NCBI GenBank assembly: GCA_964479465.1
Contig: CAYZMG010000001.1
Location: 1-64,000 of the forward strand
Origin: CADCTB01 sp964479465
GTDB lineage: Bacteria > Actinomycetota > Acidimicrobiia > Acidimicrobiales > AC-14
Length of the DNA: 64,000 nt
Direction of reading: 5' to 3'
This document shows positions 8,877 through 16,500 of the stretch, piece by piece. Below the pieces are notes generated by a model that saw only the letters and a list, made by a program, of their open reading frames with translations, was not told where the DNA came from and ran no database searches. The number at the start of each line of letters is the position of its first letter. Position 1 is the first letter of the stretch. The position numbers and the translations under genes are program-made.

Positions 8877-9997
8877 GTGTCGTCTCAGCGTTTCCGCCCC
8901 TGAACCCGGTGCTGGCCCGGGAGTTGAAGCAGCGGATGCGGGGTCGCCACGTGTGGCTGGTGGTGACGCTCTACCTGGCCGTGCTGGCCGTGATCCTGCG
9001 GTGGGTCTACGTCGCCGTGGTCCGCGAGGACGCCTTTGGCGGCGGGAGCAGCCTACTGGCCGCGGCCACGGCCGGACGGGCCATCTTCGAGTGGCTGCTG
9101 TTCTTCATGCTGCTGCTCGTCTGCTTCATCGTGCCCGGCCTGACCGCCGGCGCCATCTCCGGCGAACGGGAACGCCAGACGATGGTGGCCCTCCAGCTCA
9201 CGCTGCTGCGGCCGCGGTCGATCGTGGCCGGGAAGCTGCTGGCGTCGCTGGCCTTCGTGGTGCTGCTCATCATCGCCAGCCTGCCCCTGGTGACGATCCC
9301 CTTCCTGGTGGGCGGGGTGGCGCTGCCCGAGGTGGTGAAGGGACTGTGGATGGTCCTGGTCACGGCGGTCACGCTGGCCTGCCTGACGCTGGCGTGCTCG
9401 GCCGTCCTGCGCCGGACCCAGACCGCCACCGTCGTGGCCTACGGGCTGACCCTCGGCCTGGTGCTGGGCACGCTGATGTTCTACGGCGCCCAGCAGATCC
9501 CGCGCGCCAGCGACTCACCCCGACCGAGGCCCTGGATCCTGACCCTCAACCCCTTCGCCGCCACCGCCGACGTGGTCGAGGGTCGCAACGACTCCGACAC
9601 CTTCGACTCGCCGTTCAACGCCTTGTCGGACCTGCTGCGGTGGAGTGCGAATGACCGGTTGAGCCAGGTCATCACCGGTTCGGCCGAGACCCGCGCCGAG
9701 TTCCTCGGCCCGGACGGCCAGGTGGTCGTCCGGGACCTACCGGCGATCGCCATCGCGCCGCCGACGACCAGTACCCGCGTCGGGCCCGCACCGGGGATCC
9801 CGCCCGTTCCCATGATCCTCCCCGGCGATGGCTTCGGGCCGTTCGGTCCCATCGAAGCGATCGACGACGACGAGCGGGTCAGGCTCGGAGGTGTGCCGTT
9901 CTGGGTCGTCTCGCTGTGGTCCTGGTTGGTGCTGGCGGTCGCCGCAGTGGTGCTCACCGTGCGGCGGATCAGCCTGCCGGCGAACCGGGAGTCGTGA
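8873..9997 (+). CDS. ABC-2 type transporter permease
   Basis: 374 residues. The N-terminal NPVLARELKQRMRGRHVW followed by a membrane helix, the GAISGERERQTMVALQLTLL coupling segment and four further central helices are hallmarks of ABC-2 permeases of the gliding/NatB type. A large extracytoplasmic loop (about residues 210-335, Pro-rich around IAPPTTSTRVGPAPGIPPVP) separates the last helix (VVSLWSWLVLAVAAVVLTV). It is coupled to the ATPase by an ATGA overlap and to the next gene by a TGATG overlap. The substrate is unknown. Confidence 0.9.
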   Translation: MSVVSAFPPLNPVLARELKQRMRGRHVWLVVTLYLAVLAVILRWVYVAVVREDAFGGGSSLLAAATAGRAIFEWLLFFMLLLVCFIVPGLTAGAISGERERQTMVALQLTLLRPRSIVAGKLLASLAFVVLLIIASLPLVTIPFLVGGVALPEVVKGLWMVLVTAVTLACLTLACSAVLRRTQTATVVAYGLTLGLVLGTLMFYGAQQIPRASDSPRPRPWILTLNPFAATADVVEGRNDSDTFDSPFNALSDLLRWSANDRLSQVITGSAETRAEFLGPDGQVVVRDLPAIAIAPPTTSTRVGPAPGIPPVPMILPGDGFGPFGPIEAIDDDERVRLGGVPFWVVSLWSWLVLAVAAVVLTVRRISLPANRES

Positions 9998-11577
9998 TGG
10001 CGGCGTTGCTTTCCGCGGTGCGCCGGCGGCTGCGGCTGGCGTGGGGCGTGGCCACTGCCGAGCTGGTGGCGCCGGTCGTGGCCGGCGTCGCCCTGGTGCT
10101 GGTCATCATCGGGCGGTTCCGTCCCTGGTCGTGGCCGGAGCCGGCGGCGCTGGGTGTGGCCGGGGCGAGCGTTGTCCTCCTCGTGCTGGCGGTGGTGGCC
10201 GTGCGGGTTCCATTGACGGTGGCGGCGAGGGCCGCCGACCGGGGCCTGGCCACCGGCGACGCCTTCTTCACCGCCCTGGAGCTGGATCGCAGGGGCGCAG
10301 TCGACGGGCCGTTCCCCGAGCGGGTGGCCGCCCGGGCGGCGAGGCTGGCCGGCGCCCACAAACCGGCCGAGGCGGTACCCGTCCAGTTCCGCCGCCGGCG
10401 CCTGCTGATCGTGGCCGTGCTCGCCCTGGCCGCGGTAGCGCTGGCGCTCCTCGCCAACAGCCAGGACGACGTGCGCCGCCGGCAGGCCGCCGAGCAGGCG
10501 GCGCTGGCGGTGGAAGCCGGGACGCTGCGGGACGCGGCGGCGGAGCTCCGAGCCACACCCAACCCGCCGGCGGGCCAGGAGGCCGTCGCCCGGCGCCTCG
10601 AGGAGCTGGCCCAGGCGCTGGCTCAGGCGCCCGACCTGGCCGCAGCCCAGCAGCCGCTCGACGCCGCGGCGGGCGACCTGGCGTCGCGGGTGTCGTCCGA
10701 TCTGCTGGCCGCGAAGGCGGCGGTACGGGGGCTCGACCGCAGCCTGGCCTCCGCCCCCCTGCCCGGCGCCGGCGCCGGCGACGCCGCCGCCCAGCTCCGG
10801 GCCGCGGCGGCGGCGCTGGCCGGGCTCACCCCGGAGCAGCGGGCAGCGTTGGCCGACCGGCTCGCCGCTTTGGCCGCCACCCAGACCGCCGGCAACGCCG
10901 AGGCATCCTCGGCGCTGGCCGCGGCCGCCGCCGCCCTGCGGGCCGGCGACAACGCCGGCGCCTCGGCCGCGCTGGCGAACGCGGCAAATGCCCAGGAGGC
11001 GGCGGCCGGCGACGTCGCCGGCCAGGAGGCGGCCCTCTCGGGACTGGCCTCGGTGGCCGCGGCCCAGAGCAACCTGGCCGGCGCCGGCCAGGGCCAAGGG
11101 CAGGGCCAGGGCCAGGGCCAGGGCCAAGGCGCCGGCCAGGGGCAGGGCCAAGGGCAGGGCCAGGGCCAGGGCCAGGGCCAGGGCGGTGGGCAGGGGCAAG
11201 GACAGGGCGCCGGCAGCCCGTCGGGCCAGGTCGGCGGGACCAACGCCGCCCAGGGGTCGGGCCAGGGCGGCGCCGGCACCCCGAACGGCACCGGGAACAA
11301 CCCATCGGTCGAACTCCAGAACGCCACCGTGTTCGACCCGCAGACCGGCACCGACGGCGAGCAGCTCAACACCAGCGGCCAGCAGGGTGACGGTCCCACC
11401 CAGCAGGCCGGCAAGGTCGACGGTCCGTCGCAGCGGGGCACGGCGCAGGTCCCACTGGCCGACGTCCTCCCCCGCTACAGCGCCGAGGCCACCCGGGCCC
11501 TCAGCCAGCTCAACATCCCGCCGTCGCAGCGGGCGCTCGTCCAGTCCTACTTCGCCTCACTCGCGGAAGGCAGCTGA
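9997..11577 (+). CDS. Membrane protein with coiled-coil-prone region and GQ-repeat linker
   Basis: 526 residues, ATG 9997 sharing one base with the previous stop. Two helices near the N-terminus (VAPVVAGVALVLVIIG and LGVAGASVVLLVLAVVAV) and a third at about residue 135 (LLIVAVLALAAVALALLA) anchor it. An Ala/Glu/Arg-rich region follows (residues 150-360), likely helical or coiled-coil. A glycine-glutamine repeat lies at about residues 362-407, and a conserved-looking C-terminal segment ends it (ADVLPRYSAEATRALSQL). Proteins of this layout occur next to MoxR/DUF58 genes, and the DUF4175-type family has a similar Gln-rich tail; membership could not be confirmed. It may scaffold the MoxR complex at the membrane. 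Confidence 0.75.
   Translation: MAALLSAVRRRLRLAWGVATAELVAPVVAGVALVLVIIGRFRPWSWPEPAALGVAGASVVLLVLAVVAVRVPLTVAARAADRGLATGDAFFTALELDRRGAVDGPFPERVAARAARLAGAHKPAEAVPVQFRRRRLLIVAVLALAAVALALLANSQDDVRRRQAAEQAALAVEAGTLRDAAAELRATPNPPAGQEAVARRLEELAQALAQAPDLAAAQQPLDAAAGDLASRVSSDLLAAKAAVRGLDRSLASAPLPGAGAGDAAAQLRAAAAALAGLTPEQRAALADRLAALAATQTAGNAEASSALAAAAAALRAGDNAGASAALANAANAQEAAAGDVAGQEAALSGLASVAAAQSNLAGAGQGQGQGQGQGQGQGAGQGQGQGQGQGQGQGQGGGQGQGQGAGSPSGQVGGTNAAQGSGQGGAGTPNGTGNNPSVELQNATVFDPQTGTDGEQLNTSGQQGDGPTQQAGKVDGPSQRGTAQVPLADVLPRYSAEATRALSQLNIPPSQRALVQSYFASLAEGS
11080..11217 (+). repeat. GGNCAG coding microsatellite (GQ repeat)
   Basis: About 138 bases of near-perfect GGCCAG/GGGCAG hexamers inside the preceding gene, encoding alternating Gly-Gln with a few Gly-Ala interruptions. 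The array is in frame and uses both GGC and GGG glycine codons, so it is partly diversified. Length change by slippage in 6-bp steps would preserve the frame. Confidence 0.9.
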
Positions 11578-12585
11578 TTGCTCACAACTATCACCCCCGA
11601 GGAGTACGGCGAGCGGGCCGAGGCCATCGAGTCCCAGATCGCCCGGGTCATCGTCGGCCAGCGGGAGCTCGTCCGCCAGGTGGTCGTCTGCCTGCTGTGT
11701 GAAGGCCACGTGCTGCTGGAGGGCGTGCCCGGCCTGGGTAAGACCCAGTTGTTGAAGACGCTGTCGGGCGCCGTCGACCTGGCCTTCAACCGCATCCAGT
11801 TCACCCCCGACCTGATGCCCGCGGACATCCTGGGCACCCAGGTGCTGGAGGAGGACGAGACCGGCCACCGCCATTTCCGGTTCCGGCCGGGGCCCATCTT
11901 CGCCAACCTCGTCCTGGCCGACGAGGTGAACCGGGCCACACCCAAGACCCAGTCAGCCCTGCTGGAGGCCATGCAGGAGCGGGCGGTCACGGTCGCCGGA
12001 GAGACCCGCCCACTACCCCGGCCCTTCCTCGTCATGGCCACCCAGAACCCCATCGAGATGGAGGGCACCTATCCCCTGCCCGAGGCCCAGCTCGACCGCT
12101 TCCTCCTGAAGGTGCTCGTCGCCTTCCCGCCGGCCCGCGACCTGGTGGCCGTCGTCGAGCGCACGACCGGCGACCACCAGCCCACGGTGGAGGCGGTGGC
12201 CGACGACGTGACCCTGTCGGCCATGGTGGACCTCACCCGCCAGGTGCCGGCCGCGTCTCACGTGGTGCAGCACGCCGTCGACCTCGTCGTGGCGTCGCAC
12301 CCGGACCAGCCCGAGGCGCCGGCGGCGGTGCGCCAGTACGTGCGCTTCGGGGCGTCGCCCCGGGGTGCCCAGGCCCTGGTGCTGGCGGCCAAGGCCACCG
12401 CCCTTCTCGACGGGCGACCCAACGCGTCCACCCTCGACGTGCGGTCGCTGGCCGCCGCCGCCCTCCGCCACCGGCTGGTGCTGGGCTACGAGGCGGCCGC
12501 CGACGGTGTGTCCGCCGACGAGGTGGTCGACGAGATCCTGAAGGCCGTCCCCGACCCGCCGGCGGGGCTCCGCGGGGCGCCGTGA
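11578..12585 (+). CDS. moxR: MoxR-family AAA+ ATPase
   Basis: 335 residues beginning with TTG directly after the previous stop; GGAAGG 7 bases upstream supports this start. Walker A is GVPGLGKTQ (about residue 49), Walker B LVLADEVNRA, sensor 1 MATQNPIEMEGTYPLPEAQL, and the arginine-finger region LDRF. These are diagnostic for MoxR ATPases, which act as chaperones that insert cofactors or remodel vWA-domain partners. The neighbouring DUF58 and vWA genes are the expected partners. The name moxR is used in the family sense only; no methanol dehydrogenase gene is present. Confidence 0.93.
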   Translation: MLTTITPEEYGERAEAIESQIARVIVGQRELVRQVVVCLLCEGHVLLEGVPGLGKTQLLKTLSGAVDLAFNRIQFTPDLMPADILGTQVLEEDETGHRHFRFRPGPIFANLVLADEVNRATPKTQSALLEAMQERAVTVAGETRPLPRPFLVMATQNPIEMEGTYPLPEAQLDRFLLKVLVAFPPARDLVAVVERTTGDHQPTVEAVADDVTLSAMVDLTRQVPAASHVVQHAVDLVVASHPDQPEAPAAVRQYVRFGASPRGAQALVLAAKATALLDGRPNASTLDVRSLAAAALRHRLVLGYEAAADGVSADEVVDEILKAVPDPPAGLRGAP

Positions 12586-12645
12586 CCGGCCCGGGAGGCC
12601 GGTCCAGAGAGCACTCACTGGGCCATCCCTCGAAGAGGGTGGACC
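12584..12645 (+). other. Structured 61-nt spacer between moxR and the DUF58 gene
   Basis: In a locus where most genes overlap, this spacer stands out. A perfect 8-bp stem with a 5-base loop (GACCGGCC at 12584-12591, GGCCGGTC at 12597-12604) begins inside the moxR stop codon. GGTCCA (12601-12606) pairs with TGGACC (12640-12645), enclosing a small CCCTC-GAA-GAGGG hairpin. The second structure abuts the GTG start at 12647. There is no T-tract. It could be an attenuator, an RNA processing site or a translational control element. Confidence 0.45.
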
Positions 12646-12646
12646 A

Positions 12647-13507
12647 GTGACCTTGCTCGAGCCGGGTTTCCTGGCCCGGTTGGAAGCGCTGCAGCTCGGC
12701 ACCCGCCGGCGCCTGGCCGGCCACTTCGCCGGCGAGCACCGCTCGGTCCGCCACGGCTCTTCCATCGACTTCGCCGACTACCGCGAGTACAACCCGGGCG
12801 ACGACTTCCGCCGCATCGACTACTTCCTCTACGCCCGCCTGGGCGTGCTCAACGTCAAGCTGTTCGAGGCCGAGGAGGACCTGCACCTGCGGCTGCTGAT
12901 CGACACCTCGGCGTCGATGGCCGCCGGCGACAAGCTCCACTGCGCCCGGCGGGTGGCCGCGGCGCTGGGCTTCGTCGCCCTCACCCGGCGCGACCCCGTG
13001 AGCGTCCACTCCTTCCCGCTGGAGCGCGCCGCACCCCGCTTCGCCGGCCGGGGCGCGGTGGCTGCGTTGTTCGCCCACCTGGAGCGGCTGGAGGCCGGCG
13101 GCGAGACTCCGTTCGCGGCTGCGGTGGCGTCGCTGCTGGCCCGGCGGGGGCCGGTCGGCCTCACCGTGGTGATCTCCGACCTGCTCACCCCCGAGTGGGA
13201 GGCGGCGCTCGGCCGGTTGCCGTCACGGGGCGGGGACACGGTGGTGATCCAGGTCTTGGAGCCGGGAGAGCTCCGGCCGTCGCTCACCGGGGACCTCGAA
13301 CTGGTCGACCGGGAGAGCGGCCGGCGGGTGGCCGTCAGCATGGCCCCCGAAACAGTGGACCAGTACGAGCGCCTGGCCGCGGCATGGGTCGAGAACGTCG
13401 CCGCCCGCTGCCGCCAGGTCGGCGCCGGCTACGTCCGCCTCCTCACCACCGACGACCTTGAGTCGACCTTGCTCGGCGCCTGGCGCACCGCCGGCGTGCT
13501 GCGATGA
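12647..13507 (+). CDS. DUF58 domain-containing protein
   Basis: 286 residues from GTG 12647. The DUF58 signature is clear: GSSIDFADYREYNPGDDFRR and IDYFLYARLGVLNVKLFEAE. It is followed by a vWA-like fold with a metal-ion-dependent adhesion site start (LLIDTSASM) and a second strand TVVISDLL. DUF58 proteins are the usual partners of MoxR ATPases and are thought to bridge the ATPase and membrane-bound vWA proteins. No membrane helix is present, so it is cytoplasmic. It is followed by palindromic repeat copy A and then by the giant vWA gene. Confidence 0.92.
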   Translation: MTLLEPGFLARLEALQLGTRRRLAGHFAGEHRSVRHGSSIDFADYREYNPGDDFRRIDYFLYARLGVLNVKLFEAEEDLHLRLLIDTSASMAAGDKLHCARRVAAALGFVALTRRDPVSVHSFPLERAAPRFAGRGAVAALFAHLERLEAGGETPFAAAVASLLARRGPVGLTVVISDLLTPEWEAALGRLPSRGGDTVVIQVLEPGELRPSLTGDLELVDRESGRRVAVSMAPETVDQYERLAAAWVENVAARCRQVGAGYVRLLTTDDLESTLLGAWRTAGVLR

Positions 13508-13516
13508 CCCCCACAC

Positions 13517-13566
13517 CGTTCTGGCTGCAACTGCGGTCGTATGCGACCGTCACTGCAGCCAGAACG
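13517..13566. repeat. 50-bp dispersed palindrome, copy A
   Basis: Perfect 13-bp arms (CGTTCTGGCTGCA at 13517-13529 and its complement at 13554-13566) enclose an inner perfect stem CGGTCG-TATG-CGACCG (13534-13549). It begins 9 bases after the DUF58 stop and ends 8 bases before the GTG of the vWA gene. Related 50-bp elements lie at 50620 and 63238; the left arm is identical in all three. It is non-coding here because the true vWA N-terminus begins after it. Confidence 0.85.
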
Positions 13567-13574
13567 CCGTCGCC

Positions 13575-16500
13575 GTGAGGTTCGCCAACCCCGCCGGCCT
13601 GTGGCTGGGGCTGCTGGCCATCCCGGTCATCGCCCTGCACGTACTGCGGCCCAAGCGGCCGGTGGTGGAGGTCAGCTCGACGTTCCTGTGGCGGGAGGTG
13701 GCCAAGCCCGTCTCGGTGGCGGCGCCGTGGCAGAGGCTGCGGCCCAGTGTGCTGCTGGCCCTCCAACTGCTGGCGGTGGCCCTGCTGGCCGGCGCCGTGG
13801 CCCAGCCGGTGCGCACCACTCGGGCCCCGCTGGCGCTGCACACCGTTTTCATCGTCGATGCCTCGGGCTCGATGGCGGCGATCGACGGGAGGCCCGACCG
13901 GCTGGAAGCGGCGAAGGACCGGGCGCGGAGCCTGCGGGGCCAACTGCCCGGCGGCGGCGTCGCCAGCGTGGTGGTGGCCGACGCTCAGCCCCGGGTCGTC
14001 CTGTCGGCCAGCCCCGACCGCAATGCGTTCGACGGCGCCGTCGCCGGCATCCGGGGCACGGCCGGCGCCGCCGACTTCGCCACTGCCTTCACCCTGGCCG
14101 AGAGCGTCGAGACGCCCGGTGCGCCGGTGGGCTTCATCCTCCTCTCCGACGGCGGGTTGACCGACGCCCAGCGGGGAATGCTCCCGCCCGGCACGGACTA
14201 CCAGCGCATGGGCTCGAGGTCGACCAACCGGGCCATCACCCGGCTCACCGTCGAGCCCCGCGGCAGTGGCCTCCACGCCCGGGTCACGCTGCGCAGCACC
14301 GGCGGGCCGGCGGCCACCCAGGACTTGCGCCTCGACGTCGACGCCCGCACCGCCCACCGCGAGCGGGTGGACATCCCCGCCGGCGCCACCGTCGAGCGCG
14401 AGATCGACCTGCCCGGCGGCGACCGGGTCGAGGCCTTCCTCGAGGGCGAGGACCTGCTGGCCGCCGACAACCGCGCCTTCGCCGTCGCCGGCCGGCGCCG
14501 GGCGCTCAAGGTTCTCCACGCCGGCCCGGAGAACCTCTACCTCGACCGCCTGCTGGCGGCGCTCCCGTCGCTCCAGGTCGAGCGCTCTGCGGACGCCAGG
14601 CCGGCGCCCGGCTTCGACCTCGCCATCTACGACAGCGTGGCCGTCCCCGCCGACCCCGGCGCCCCGTTCCTGGCCATCGCCCCGCCCGGCGGCGTGCCAG
14701 GTGTGCGGGTCACCGGCGAGGTCGAGCGGCCGGCGGTGGCGCTGGTCCGAACCGACGATCCCCTGCTGGCCGGCATCGACCTGTCCGAGGTGGGCGTGGC
14801 CCGGGCCCAGCGCATCGAGGCCCCGGCCGACGAGGTGCTGGTCGGCGCCGAGGGCACGCCGCTGCTCATCCGCGGCAGCCGGGGCGGGCGTCCTTTCGCC
14901 TACCTCGGCTTCGCCCTGGCCCAGAGCAACCTGGGTGTGCAGGTCGCTTTCCCACTGCTGGCCGACCGCCTCGTCACCGAGTTGGCCGGCGCCGCCCTGC
15001 CACCGGGCGACGTGGTCGTCGGCCAGCCGCTGCCCATCGCCACCACCGCCGCCCTCACCATCGACGCCCCTGGCGACGTGCACCTGTCCCTACCGGCCGG
15101 AGCCGCCGCCCCGGTCACCGACCGAGCCGGGTTCTGGACGGTGCGCCAGGAGGGCCGCCCCGAGATCACCCTGGCTGTCAACGTCGATGGCGCCGAGTCG
15201 TCGGTGGCGCCGGCCGACACCCTTCCCGTCCCGGTCCGGCCGCGGGCGCCCGGCGAGCGCCGACCGGCGGGCGAGCTGCCGCAACTGAGGTGGGTCGTGG
15301 CGACGCTGCTGGCCGTGCTGGCCGCCGAGGGCTGGCTGTCGTGGCGCCGGCGGGGCGTGTCGAGGCGCCAGTGGCGGGTGGCCGTCGGCGCCCGCATCGC
15401 CATCGCCGGCCTGCTGGTCGCCGCCCTGTTCGGCCTTGCGCTCCCCCGCCGCGCCTCCGACGTGGCCGTCATGTTCCTCGTCGACGGGTCGGACTCCCTG
15501 GGCGCCGGCGGGCGGGTCGCCGCGGTCGGCTGGGTGCGCGACGCCCTCGACGCCCAACCGGAGGGGGCCAAGGCCGGCGTGGCCTTCTTCGGCGGCGACG
15601 CCCGCCTGGAGCTCACCGTCCAGGAGAACACCGAGCTGCTCCAGCCGGCCACCAAGGTCGACGCCTCCCGCACCGACCTGGCCGGCGCCCTTCGCCTGGC
15701 CGGCGCCGTCCTGCCCGCCGACGCCCGCCGGCGCATCGTCGTCGTCTCCGACGGCCGGGCCAACCAGGGCGACGCCGCCACCGAGGCTCGCCGGCTCCGG
15801 GAGGACGGCATCCAGGTCGACGTCCACGCCGTCGAGGTGGCCGGCGGCCCCGACGCGGCTGTCACCAGGGTCGACGCCCCGAGCACCGTTCGCCAGGGCG
15901 AGTCGTTCACGGTGCGGGCGACGATCGACGCCACCCGGGCCCAGACCGTCCGCCTCACCTGGCAGCGCAACGGCCAGACGGTGGAGGACCGCTCCGCCGA
16001 TGTGCCCGCCGGCCGTACCGTCGTCGAGCTGGCCCAGACGGCGCCGGCCTCCGGCGGCCTGGCCAGCTACCGGCTCGAGATCGACAGCGCCTCCAACTCC
16101 GTCGCCGAGAACGACATCGGCTTCGCCGCCGTCCAGATCGAAGGGCCGGCCCGGGTGCTGATGGTGGAGGGCATGCCCGGCGAAGGCGCCGTTCTGGCTG
16201 CCGCCCTGCGGGCCGGCGGGCTCCCCGTCGACGTCGTGGCGCCGGCCGAGCTGCCCGGCCTCGACCGCCTTGCGACCTATTCCTCCACCGTGCTCGTCGA
16301 TGTCGACGCCCGCTCGCTGGCCCCCGAGCAGGTGCAGGCTCTGGGCGCCGCCACCCGCGACCTGGGCCGCGGCCTTGTCACCATCGGCGGCGACCGTTCC
16401 TACGCCCTGGGCGGCTACCTGGGCAGCGAGCTGGAGAAGCTGCTCCCCGTCACCAGCGACGTGAAGGATCCGAAGCGCCGATCGTCGGTGGCCGAGGTGC

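Noticed and set aside
9481..11199. Very long minus-strand open frame rich in Ala, Leu and Gly opposite the GQ-repeat gene
   Set aside because: It is a GC-bias shadow: low-complexity translation, no domain, and the plus strand has coupled starts, membrane helices and operon context.
13458..13574. Upstream extension of the vWA protein through the palindrome
   Set aside because: The added residues overlap the DUF58 gene and the repeat; the family N-terminus begins at GTG 13575.
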